Shown piece after piece: positions 13,935-24,028 of a stretch of DNA of 64,000 bases. The position numbers were made by a program, and so were the translations under genes. This DNA is from Glossina fuscipes (lineage: Eukaryota; Arthropoda; Insecta; Diptera; Glossinidae), in NCBI RefSeq assembly GCF_014805625.2, contig NW_023998415.1, positions 27,567,541 to 27,631,540 on the forward strand, in the 5' to 3' direction. The notes beneath the pieces were generated by a model that worked only from the letters and a program-made list of their open reading frames with translations, was not told the DNA's origin and made no database searches. How positions within the stretch are numbered: the first letter of the stretch is position 1; each line of letters starts with the position of its first letter.

Positions 13935-14666
13935 GCAAGTAGAACACAGATCACTGCCGGGCTGCACAAGAGGCGCTTGAACAGAACGTCAGAGAATTTT
14001 CGATTGACATACTAGTTCTGAGTTAGCCATATAAAGTAGGCTCCGAAAACAAGTGGCCAAAGGATAAGACTGGGACTGCAGCCTTTTGACAATGCAGCTC
14101 GCATTCGCGAGAGAGGTTTATCTTTACAGCTGCTGTTATCCGCCGAGTACAAACCAAGCGGACTTCGAAAAGCGAATAGACGATCTATGTATCGACGAAA
14201 GGGGAACATACTCGTAATTTTCGCCGGTGATTTTAATGTCTGGACAACTGATTGGGGTAACAAGTGGACGGAGGCTAAGAGCAGAATAGTGCTTGAATCC
14301 CTGGCGTCACTGGTTATGGCAATTCTAAACGCAGGTGATGAAAATGCGTTCAACAGAAACGGTCGTGGCTCCGCGATCGATATTACCATGGCCAAAAGTG
14401 CATTGGACTTGCGTATTAGCAACCAGAGCCAGTGGGCGAAGAGGGTAAGACGTCCTCTTAGAGGTCCCAAATGGAAACCAGAATCTTTAGTTTTTAAAAA
14501 AGCGATAATGGTCAGCAAGAAAAACTGCGTCCAGAACCTGATTAACGAGATAAATGAGGAACCATGGACTACGGCATATAAGTTGGTAATGAAGAAGTTA
14601 AAATATTCAGACCAACCAAGCTGTGCAGAATTTGTAGAAGAAATAATTGATACCCTGTTTCCCTAG
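13935..14666 (+). pseudogene. LINE ORF2 endonuclease remnant
   Basis: This is the first part of ORF2. The N-terminal endonuclease piece (HCRAAQEALEQNVREF, then PYKVGSENKWPKDKTGTAAF) follows the gag stop in the same frame and is broken by stops near 13940, 14022 and 14087. A second frame from about 14187 carries the strongest motif, FAGDFNVWTTDWGNK, with the catalytic Asp/Asn pair of the APE-type nuclease that nicks the target site, and FNRNGRGSAIDITMA. The expected downstream Ser-Asp-His motif is absent: the frame passes directly into linker sequence, so a deletion probably removed it. No active nuclease is possible. Confidence 0.88.
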
Positions 14667-14672
14667 AAAGCC

Positions 14673-15487
14673 GTGTTTGAGTATGTGCCACTGATTGAGG
14701 TGAGAGATAATATTAATTTCAACGGGCCTGAGGAGATTTTTGCCACTGCAAAAGATATAAAAGGCAGGAAAGCGCCGGGTCCTGATGGCATCCCAAACTA
14801 CGCTATTAAGCAAGCTATGTTGGCAAGGCCTTCTATGTTTGTGAGCACATTCAACGCTTGTTTGAAAGAACAAATTTTCCCAGATAAGTGGAAACAACAA
14901 ACGCTGGTGTTGCTGCCAAAGCCAAATAAGCCGTCGCGTGAAGCAAATGCATACCGCCCTATTTGTCTATTGGATGTGTTAGGCAAGGTTTATGAAAAGA
15001 TTATTCAAAATCGTTTAGAAGAATCACTGGAGAGCTCTACAGGGCTGTCGGACTTCCAATTTGACTTCAGGAGAAAGAAAAGCCCAATGAATGCCATAAA
15101 GGTAGTTACAAAAACAATACAAAAAGGATTTCTTAGAAATAGCATTAGACAGTAAAAGTGCATTCAACTCCGCAAACTGGTATTGTGTCATAGCTGCCCG
15201 CATCTTATAAATAAATGGCTAATTATTTTACTGGGAGGAAACTTCGATACGATACGGATAAAGGCTGCAGAGAAAGGCTGATCACTGGAGGGGTACCTCA
15301 GAAATCAGTCCTACGCCCTACATTGTCGAACGAAATGTACGACGATATCCTGAGACTACCTCTCCCAGAGGGAGCATCCATCGTGCCCTTTACTGACGAT
15401 ATAGCGATAACTATCGTGGCAATAACTTTGGAGGGAATCAACACTACAGCGAATAAAACCGCTCACACGATTAAGAGGTGGCTGTAG
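14673..15487 (+). pseudogene. LINE ORF2 reverse-transcriptase remnant
   Basis: The reverse-transcriptase domain is spread over three frames. The first frame (14673-15155) carries KGRKAPGPDGIPN, LVLLPKPNK, ANAYRPICLLDVLGKVYEK and LSDFQFDFRRKKSP, the fingers region. An A-run near 15117-15125 shifts the frame, after which motif A reads IALDSKSAFNSANW near 15137-15180. The third frame (15215-15487) gives VPQKSVLRPTLSNEMYDD (motif B, with Gly-to-Lys and Gly-to-Arg changes) and FTDD (motif C, Thr in place of the usual Ala). The catalytic Asp codons survive, but the frameshifts and substitutions make it non-functional. Confidence 0.9.
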
Positions 15488-15489
15488 TC

Positions 15490-15809
15490 AGTGCAGGAAG
15501 AAAGAAGAAGATTGACAAAATAACTATCCAAGTGGGAGATACGGAGATACAATCACAAGCAGCCATAAAATAGCAGGTTCCATTCTGTAGCTTTTGTGAG
15601 CGCATCGAAGACGCTGAACATGTTTTCTTTGTCTGTCCGACCGACAGAGACTGCAGACGGGAATTGGAGAGTTACTTCTTCCCGATAGTCTTGTGACAAA
15701 TATGTTGCACGACCTGAAAATATGGAAGACGGTGCTGGTGTTCGCGGCAAACATTATGAGAAAACAAAGACACGAAGAGCATCAACGTAGGCTTTTAAGT
15801 AGTGCCTAA
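15490..15809 (+). pseudogene. LINE ORF2 C-terminal Cys/His remnant
   Basis: After the polymerase, a frame reading IQVGDTEIQSQAAIK (thumb-type sequence) jumps directly to a Cys/His motif, CSFCERIEDAEHVFFVC at 15586-15636 (CX2CX7HX4C). This is the zinc-binding tail found at the end of R1-clade ORF2 proteins. A few hundred codons normally lie between these two regions, so an internal deletion fused them, with a stop at the join. One more frameshift leads to LHDLKIWKTVLVFAANIMRK and a final stop at 15807-15809. From there to about 15939 is the 3' UTR, followed by the A-tail. Confidence 0.82.
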
Positions 15810-15948
15810 ACGGCTATCCTCCTTGTGAAGGTATACCTAAATGGTCCTGCCGCAAGGTAAGGAATAGGAAGGGTGGTTTTTAACGGGTTAAAGCCTCGCA
15901 CTGCCCTGATGGGCGCCTGTTGATGGTTTTCCACCTCACAAAAAAAAA

Positions 15949-15970
15949 ACACACACACACACACACACAC
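15949..15970. repeat. (AC)11 microsatellite flanking LINE 3' end
   Basis: The LINE A-tail (about ten A) runs straight into this AC run, the partner of the CA run at the 5' end. Confidence 0.95.
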
Positions 15971-15991
15971 CAGGGCATACATGCGTACATA

Positions 15992-16064
15992 CAGAGAGAT
16001 AGGGAGAGAGAGAGAGAGACAGAGGTAGACAGATAGATAAAGATAGATAGAGAGATAGATAGAA

Positions 16065-16096
<32 letters not shown>
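15992..16096. repeat. (AG)n/(GATA)n compound microsatellite
   Basis: AG dinucleotides interspersed with GATA and GACA units, ending in a pure AG run. Confidence 0.9.
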
Positions 16097-16101
<5 letters not shown>

Positions 16102-16440
16102 TTTCCGTAAATCATATTTAATTGCTTCCGAAAAATACTAAATATTTATATAAGAAGTTTTTTTTGTTTTATTTTTAACTTTATGAACATTGATGAGATC
16201 ATAATTATGTCAGTTTATTCATATATATAAAATACACTTATATACTTTTTTTCATTTATTTAGTATTAATTAATGTATTTATAAAATGCATTTAATAATA
16301 TTTATTTATTTTATTCATTTATTCTCGTTTATTTCTTTCGTTTCTCTTCTTTTTTTTTTTGTTTTTTTTTTTGCTTGCTTTCACGGCTTCCAAATCTCTA
16401 ATAATACACAAATACTTAATAATTGTATTTTTATTTCTAC

Positions 16441-16441
16441 G

Positions 16442-16477
<36 letters not shown>
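16441..16477. repeat. (AAT)n microsatellite
   Basis: An uninterrupted AAT run of about twelve units. Confidence 0.9.
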
Positions 16478-16478
<1 letters not shown>

Positions 16479-19080
16479 CGATGCTTTACAGAGTATACGA
16501 ACGAAATATGAAATACGAAATATGAAACGGAGAGATGTAAGCAAAATACATTAAAACTAAGAAAAATTATATAGAAAATAAGTATTAAACTGTTTATATA
16601 TTTATGTACAGAACTCTGTCCTCAATCTCTAAACTCAATTGTTCAATATTTTCAAAGTATCTTCTCATCTTCTTCATCTTCATCTTCTTCTTACTATCAT
16701 CAATTTTTCGATACAATTACGCTACAATTGTGTTTTAAGTGATTAACTGAAGCATGATACTTTTTTACGGAGCGAACAAGAATAAAGAAATTTACACTAC
16801 ATTTTATCATAAATTGAAATTTTTATTTTACAAAATATGTATACAAAAACTTATATGAAATTGGCAGCAAATACTTAAATTTAAAAAAAAAAATTAAAAA
16901 AAAAAAAAAAAAAAAATAAAAAGGCATTTAAAGCACATTGACAACGACTAAATGATTTCCGATTTTGGAATCATGTCATAATTTATTCTATTTAATCATT
17001 ATTTATATACAGGCAAACTTAACATTTCACTATTAGGGATGTTCATCTCAAACAAAAACACAATTTGCGATATTAATTTAGTATTTAGTATTTATTTAAT
17101 ATTTAATCCAAATATTTATTATTTATATAATATTTTGATTTGGTTTCATTTTGCAAAAGTTTTCCAAACGTTTTCAAAACGATATCAAGCCCTAAAAAGT
17201 GTGAAAATAAGTATGTTAGTAAGTCTGTCTCTATTTCGAATTAATACATTCAATACATATGTTGAATTTAATATCATTTACGACAGTTAAGTGGCCTTAA
17301 GAGTTTGCCTTGCAAGTTATTGTAAAATTTTCCGAAACGAATTCGAACGATTCGCAATTGGTATCTAATCGTATTACATAATACAATGCCATCAGTTACA
17401 ATTCGCTTTCAATTCAAATTCAAATAAATAGTCAGCGGACAAATGAGCCTATGAATATATACAGATGGACTTGGCCTATGCGTACGGCAAACGGACGACA
17501 AACCAGCTACATCGGCTGTGAGAGTGTTCAAAAAAAAAAAAAAAAAAAAAAAACATTTATCTATAGGAACCATTCATAAACAGAGAGTGAATTTAACAGC
17601 AGCAACAACAACTCGTGCACAAAATGAAACCAATATCTTTTCTTCGGCGGATATTGTTCCTCAATTAGAAAGTTTCCACTTCCCGTACCTTAAACCTTGA
17701 CTTGAACACCCCTTATATATATATATATATATATATGTTACACGTACACGTATATATATATATATTATATGTTTTACAAATTTATTTTACTTTGTTTTAT
17801 GCTTTTTGCTTTTGCATTAAAATTTTCGTGAAAACTTCAAAAATCTTTATACAATTTACCAACATTTGCAAATAGTGTTGTTATTTAAGTTTTTAAAAAA
17901 TTTCGTTTTCTCGCTTGTCTTTAAATTATAAAACCAATTTATTAGGCCATGAAATACTCTTCTATTATATTTTTTGTTTTTTTTTTTTTTTATTTTCTTT
18001 GTTTTTATTTTTTTTTATTTTTTTCTAAACCGAGATCATTGTGAAAACTACCGAGTGAAAGAATCGAGCCTTGAACTTGAAACTCCGAAAGATTTCTAAA
18101 AAAAAAAGAAAAAAAAGAAAATCATTTTTTTTTTTTTCTTTTTCTTTTCAATTTAAATTTGGAGTTCAGATTAAAGCTTATTTCTTTCGAAAATTTACAT
18201 TTTTTTTTTTTTTTTTGTTATTTTTTATTTTATTTTTTTTTTTTTGTTTACTCTTCTTTGCTTTTATTGTGATTTTTATTTGCGTTGAAATTAAAAGGGA
18301 AATGGAAATGTTTTTAAGTAGAATAGCAGAGATATTTATATGACACATGGATACGTACGTATATGTGTACGACATTTACACTAATGCCCAGTGGTATGCA
18401 TACTATAATCAGAATATCATGCGAATCTTAATAGAATTGTTCTAGCGAATAAGTATTAAGCTTTCGTTTATTTATAATATATTCTTGACGAACATGGAAG
18501 GATAACGATGCAGCGTTTTTACAGCGTACATTAAAAGCATCGTTGCCTTGACAGTGTATTATATAATATAAGAAAATAACACCAATCACATACGAATTTA
18601 TTCAATTTCCTTACCAAGCCGAACAATACTTAATTACTTAACGTAAATCATGCATCGATTATTTACTTGTACAAAAATTTATTACATATTATGTGCTGTT
18701 AAAAAGATATTGATTTAACATTTAACATCAATCAATCCATCCATTTTTTTTTCAAATTTCCAAATTATTAGAGTTAATCAATCTTAAGTCTTGCAATACA
18801 TTTTTTGAAATTTGTAATTTTTTATTGTTTATTGTTTATTAACTTAAAACATCAAATGAGAGATAAATCCTTTCGTTAAGCAATGAAAGCTTGCCGAGAA
18901 TCCTCGAAGAAGAAGTCATCGTTTAAATATTTTAAAACTAAAGTATTTTTCAAACCCAACTAACTGCTATCTCGTTTCCTTACGGGTACACTTAACAGTG
19001 TTAGATGATCTTTGTCTGAAAAGCCAATTAGCTTGATATGCAACGAACTGTCACAGTTCAACGAATTGACTTTTAACTCT

Positions 19081-19081
<1 letters not shown>

Positions 19082-19128
<47 letters not shown>
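19082..19128. repeat. A47 homopolymer
   Basis: Forty-seven consecutive A, the longest homopolymer in the window. It is not preceded by recognisable retroelement sequence, so it is not clearly a retroposon tail. Its exact length is likely to be unreliable. Confidence 0.9.
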
Positions 19129-19131
<3 letters not shown>

Positions 19132-19433
19132 CATAAATGTTACTTACTATCTATCTATGGTTTTGAGCTTTTTTTTTTATTTATTTCTTTTTGAAATGGA
19201 AAATAAAAAATTAGATGTGCGTTCTCCACCACTTCGCATACCATGTTTGGAACGTTGTGTCCTATGTAAATGATAGTCTATCATAACCTATTCAATTAGC
19301 CCACATTTTTTTTTTTTTTTTTTTTTTGTTTTCTTGTTTATCATGGACCAATCACTCAGGAGGAGATTCTATTCTTGTGCGAGAAGTGACGGTCAAAAAG
19401 AAGTGGGACCGGGGAAAAAAATAAGTAGGTGAT

Positions 19434-19552
19434 AGGTGGTGGGCGCAGTCTAATCGGTAAAGCGAAAAGCTACTACAGTTGAGATTTGAATCCTCAAACA
19501 CTAACTTGGTGGCCGCGATTCTTACTCTTCTACTAGGCTATTCGGGCGCCTC
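19434..19552 (-). mobile_element. tRNA-derived SINE-like copy 1
   Basis: Read on the minus strand, this segment starts with GGCGCC, then has a pol III A-box-like TAGCCTAGTAGAAGAGT (complement of 19524-19540) and a B-box-like GGATTCAAATC (complement of 19483-19493) about 30 bases further on, the spacing seen in tRNAs. It ends with GCGCCCACC, which could pair with the start. The anticodon-stem region does not fold well and the boxes are imperfect, so it is not a functional tRNA. The core AAGAATCGCG..ACCAAGT recurs at 29001-29110. Both points favour a tRNA-derived SINE. Confidence 0.55.
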
Positions 19553-22500
19553 CTAATATTATTTGTCTGATGTCTCATACGATTTTTCACCTTTAACTCA
19601 GAACTCATAGCGATTTTATCCTGGTCTCAATAGGTCATTAACACAATCCTCGCTTCTGAATGGGAACAATTTAAGAGGCTTGCATTTTGAAGACGTACGA
19701 CGAAATTCGTATACAATTGTGGACTTAAACGATTTACATAAATTGGAAAATGCTGACTGATTTCATTAATCTAAGGATTTTGTTTAGTAAGAAAAATTGT
19801 TTTGAGAAAGAAACCCAAAGAATCAAAGCCACTCTGCTCTTATTACGTATGAAAATGTGTAGGGAAAGGGGAAGAGGGTTATCAGGAAAGGTAAGTGCAA
19901 TGCAATGCATGTTCTTATTACTTTATATTTTACTATGTATCCTATTGTACGAGCGTTTGCTAATGAACGATGTTAATGCCTTGAGTACGATTCTCATGTG
20001 GCGCTAAACAGTAATAAAATAATCACATTATTATTACGTCTATTATAAGTGTCGTAAAGGAAAATAATGTTTCGATTTTGTATGTAAATGGATTGACTTT
20101 CTAACGAGAAATACTTGAGATGCGTATAGGGCATGTTTGGATTGCCGATAAATCGAGCTAAGCAGTTATTATTAATTCAGCGATTTATACACAAGCATAT
20201 GCACGTACGAATAGAAAATGTATATATATATATATAAAAGGCGTTAAATCGAGAAAATGCACAAATCTATATTTCATATCAAAGATTTAGCGGTGGTTAC
20301 TACAATGTCTACGATACGCTTTATTATGGATAGCGCTAGCGATAGTCAGCCGTCAAAATGTAGGTAATCGGGTAGAAAAGCCATGTCTTTGTACAATAGG
20401 AGAGAGCGTATGCAACGCTAAAACCATTTTTCAAATATTATTTAATTAATGAGAGTCAACGTTCATGAAAGTAATACATATAAGGAATAATAAAAAAATT
20501 TCTATCTCATATAAAAATTTGGTTTACGCGGAATTGTTTTAAAAAATATTAAATGCAACATACGCTACAACATATCTATAACATATATATTGCACTTTAG
20601 CTTAATCTCACTAAAACACTTGTAATAAATATATTTTTTACGCAAGCTTATATTACGTTGCAAGTAAGACGAGACGAACAATGAAATATTGTGATAAAGG
20701 CTTTTATGGAAACGTTTACGCTTAGCGGCTTAGAAATCTCTGGCTCTTTGGAGTTTGAAAATTGAAAAAATCTCGGTTCGATGTTATTTTCTTATCTATT
20801 TATCTACACAAAAAAGAATTAAATTAAATGAGAATTAAATTTAATCTAATATACAAAAGTAAAAAAAAATACAAATGCAATAATTTTCTAACGTTGACAC
20901 ATTCTTAACAATTAGATATGTATGAAGTCTAGATAAAAGTTCACAAAAGAAAAAGGAAAACTTTGCTAAGCTAATGAAAACTATTTAAAAATACAGTAAT
21001 TACAACAAAAATTTATTTTTAAAATGCATAATAAGCTATACTATACACATTATATATATACATATACATATATATATATATATGTATATTGTATGTGCAT
21101 ACATTTATGTCCTTTGTCTAATGTGACAAGAAATTGTGCTTAAGGAAGAAATGATTCTTAGCAAAATACCAAATACATTAAAACAAAATAAAAAAAAAAA
21201 AAGAAAAAAGGAAACAGAAGACGTATACGACAATCGAAAAGAACGCTTGGCGTTTTTCTTTCAGAAACAAAAACAAAAAAATCAAATTATTTACAAATAA
21301 AATTTAACAAATTTTACTCAACAAATGTCAAATTTTAATGATTTTTTTCTATTTTTTTTTTTTTTTTTTCTCATTTTGTTATTATATGTATCTACGAGTA
21401 TATTTAAAAAAAAAAATTATTATGAGATCATAGTTTTTGGGAATTGTTTTTTTTTTTTTTTTTATTTTTTTTTTTTTGTTTTTTTTTTATTTATATATAT
21501 ATATATATATATGTTACTTTTATGATATTTTGGAAAGTTTCTTTTATTCATCTTTCGCAATTTTTTTACAATATTTTTTTTTTTAGTTTTGTGTGATAAA
21601 ATGCGTTAAAATCTCTCTTAGAAATCATTTTAGAATACAAAGTATGGCTTAATTCGCGTGAAATGGTTTGGGGTGGTACTGGTGCTTCTTGTTATCGATG
21701 ACTTTGGCTTAGGAGATCTTGTTGTTTTTTCTTTCATTTATTCATTTTTCCACTTTTATTTACGTTTAACAAGAATTAATAATTTCAATTGACTGCTTGT
21801 TTGAGATCATTTTTTTTATTAAAATATTACTTATCAAGAGAGATTTTAATCCATTTCTCATTTTATTCACTTTGTTTATTTTTTATCATTATTTATTTTT
21901 ATTTATTTTATTTTATTCATTTATTTCATTTTATTCATTTTTTTTCTCTTTTTTTTTTTTTTTTTGTTTTTGCTCACTAGAAAAAAAAACAAAAAAATAA
22001 AAACTCTGAGACCAATTTGAAAAATTTATTTAAAGAAACTTTACTTATAAGTGTAATTTAAATTTTAAATAAATTTAAATTAAATTAATTTATAATTCAA
22101 CAAAAAAAGATTAAATTTATGAAAAAAAAAAACGTTAAAATATTATAATCGGAATCATAAACTTACATATATTTATAATTATTTTTATATATGTTTTTAT
22201 GCATTCACTAAACAAATGGTTAACTAAATTTTATTCAATATTTTGGAAGCAAAAAACAAAAAAAAATAATAATAATAATAATAATAATAGTAATAATTGT
22301 AATAATAATAATAATAATGCAAAGAAAAAATGTAATTAAAATTACGACAGAAGACATGAAATGTTTGTTTAATTTTCATTTATTTATAACACAGTTTTAT
22401 TGCTTCAACGCTGTGTTTTTATATTAGGTAAAAAAAGCGAATTCGGTTTTGCTCGATGTTTCTATACCCAACACCCACTGAGATTTTGTATAAACAATAA

Positions 22501-23240
22501 ACAAAAAAAAAAAAAAAAAAAAAAAATGAAAAAAGAACAGCAAAATATGCTAAACTCAAAACTTCGCCAGTTTAAATCGTTTCACTGAAAATGTTCTCTC
22601 ACTTCTAATGATCATTTCACTTTATATATAAAAGTATTTCTCCCACTTGTACAAGAATTATCCGTTCGTTTTCGATAGTTTCGGTAATTTTTCCAACTTA
22701 ATCGTTTCAAATTATTTAAGAGTCAACTTTTAAGTTTCTTAACTTAAAAAATTCAAACTTCACAGCCAGTAGGAGCGAATGGATGGACAGACAAACGAGC
22801 GGACAGACTTAAGTAAATCGAATTTGAATTTTGCACTGCTCGCGAACGTCAAGAAGCATTTGTATGCCTATCTATTAATTATTATTTAAATATAAATCGC
22901 CGTCAGTGGTGAATTTACAAATTGTCCTAGTATTACATAATGACGCTTAAGATCGATTTGGCAAATTTTTCAAACAAATTTTGTGGAAGAATTCATCGAA
23001 CAAGGCAAATTTAAATATAAATGAAATTTTAAATGATTCTTATTGACAAAGAGTACATAGACATACATATTATACATACATGCATACGTACATACAAATT
23101 TGCGTAAATATTTATATTTTAAATAATTGTTTATAACAAATATTTTAAATCACTTTTTAAGTATATTTCAATATATATTTTAGTAGTGTTCTCTCCTTTC
23201 AATTTTAAGCAGATTACAAGAATGTTTTATATATACTTTA

Positions 23241-23290
<50 letters not shown>

Positions 23291-23950
23291 TAAAATACTG
23301 TATTTTTGTTCTCAGAAGCATTTTAAAGTTTAAGCACAATATTAATTACTTTTTTATTTATCCCTTTCTTTTTATTTATTTATTTTGTTTTCTTCTTTTT
23401 TTTTTTTTTTTTTTGATTTTCTGTGTATTTTCAACAAAAGGTTCGTATCAAAATAAATCAGCCAAAAAATATGCTCATTACAAAATTGTTATTGTTAAAA
23501 GATCATCCAAAAGTATATATATATATACATACATATATATATAAATATATATATGTATATATATATATTCTCAGTTCTGTTGCTTTGCTATGCTTATCTT
23601 ATTGCTGCCAGTAAAAAGTTTATATTATTTAATATTTTTATTTTTTTTATTTTTTTTTATTTTCGTTTTTAATTTTTTTTTTTTTTTTTTTGTTTTTCTT
23701 TTTTACGGAATTAATGTAGAATTCCTTTTCCTTTTTTATATTACATCGCTTTTTCTTTGCGCTGAGCAGCTTCACTTTAAAGTTTCCCCTTTTCCGTTTT
23801 CTTTTCATCATTCTAACATTTTTTTGCGGCCGGTCGCTGTTCAGCCTATTTACCTGTGACTTGTTGTACATTGAACTAGTTTCATGGAAATTAATAAATT
23901 CGCTTTTCTCGTTTAAAAAACTATGCTCCTTAGAGGTTTGGCACTCGCAC
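19553..23950. other. AT-rich non-coding stretch, candidate 3' UTR
   Basis: No protein-coding exon is evident. The stretch holds long T-runs (21352-21370, 21449-21488, 23396-23414, 23670-23690), AT and AAT microsatellites, and several minus-strand AATAAA-type hexamers. If 23951-24028 is a real terminal exon this could be its untranslated tail, but RNA evidence would be needed to say so. Confidence 0.4.
23242..23286. repeat. (AAT)n microsatellite
   Basis: A nearly perfect run of about fourteen AAT units. Confidence 0.9.
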
Positions 23951-24028
23951 TCATCGCGCTACTAGAAAACCACAGCCCATGGCAACTACGAAGACTGTAA
24001 CCACCGCAGGCCAAGTGAAACTTTGTTC
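23951..24028 (-). CDS. Candidate terminal exon with membrane-anchor tail
   Basis: On the minus strand a good splice acceptor (TTTCGTTTCATTTACAG) is followed at 24028 by a 25-codon frame ending in TGA (complement of 23951-23953). The peptide starts EQSFTWP and continues AVVTVFVVAMGCGFLVAR, an uninterrupted hydrophobic stretch that ends in one basic residue just before the stop. This is the pattern of a tail-anchored protein or of a GPI-attachment signal. It has the same strand as the three supported exons, so it could be a later or alternative last exon of that gene, or belong to another gene. I found no exon that clearly splices into it, and a short hydrophobic frame can arise by chance. The reading phase is assumed. 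Confidence 0.33.
   Translation of the reverse strand, partial: EQSFTWPAVVTVFVVAMGCGFLVAR

Larger units (their letters stand above)
13641..15949 (+). mobile_element. R1-clade-like LINE, 5'-truncated and decayed
   Basis: This plus-strand non-LTR retrotransposon of about 2.3 kb is made of a gag-type zinc-knuckle segment, apurinic-type endonuclease, reverse transcriptase, a C-terminal Cys/His motif, a 3' UTR of about 130 bases and a short A-tail. R1-clade elements are usually more than twice this length, so it has lost its 5' part and several internal pieces and carries multiple frameshifts and stops. Order and motif style (three gag knuckles, GDFN..TDWG endonuclease, FxDD reverse transcriptase, CCHC-type tail) match the R1 clade. 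Both ends abut (CA)n, as known for the microsatellite-targeting R1 relatives (Waldo/Mino group). It is antisense to the host gene and cannot be autonomous. Confidence 0.9.
15971..19433. other. Extremely AT-rich non-coding stretch
   Basis: Many A- and T-runs (16880-16918, 17528-17553, 17970-18025, 18069-18242), TA runs at 17715-17766 and no supported gene. The Phe- and Lys-rich open frames here are translations of these runs. A possible reading, not provable here, is that 16-24 kb is a long 3' untranslated region on the minus strand belonging to the candidate terminal exon at 23951-24028. Confidence 0.45.

Noticed and set aside
19434..19552. A functional tRNA gene
   Set aside because: Pol III-like boxes are present, but the anticodon arm does not fold properly, the B box deviates from GGTTCGAATCC, and a related copy exists elsewhere, so a SINE is more likely.
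21325..22000. Phe/Leu-rich frames resembling membrane proteins
   Set aside because: They are translations of poly(T) and TTTA repeats. Similar frames occur wherever T-runs are dense (for example 18071-18343, 23590-23859).
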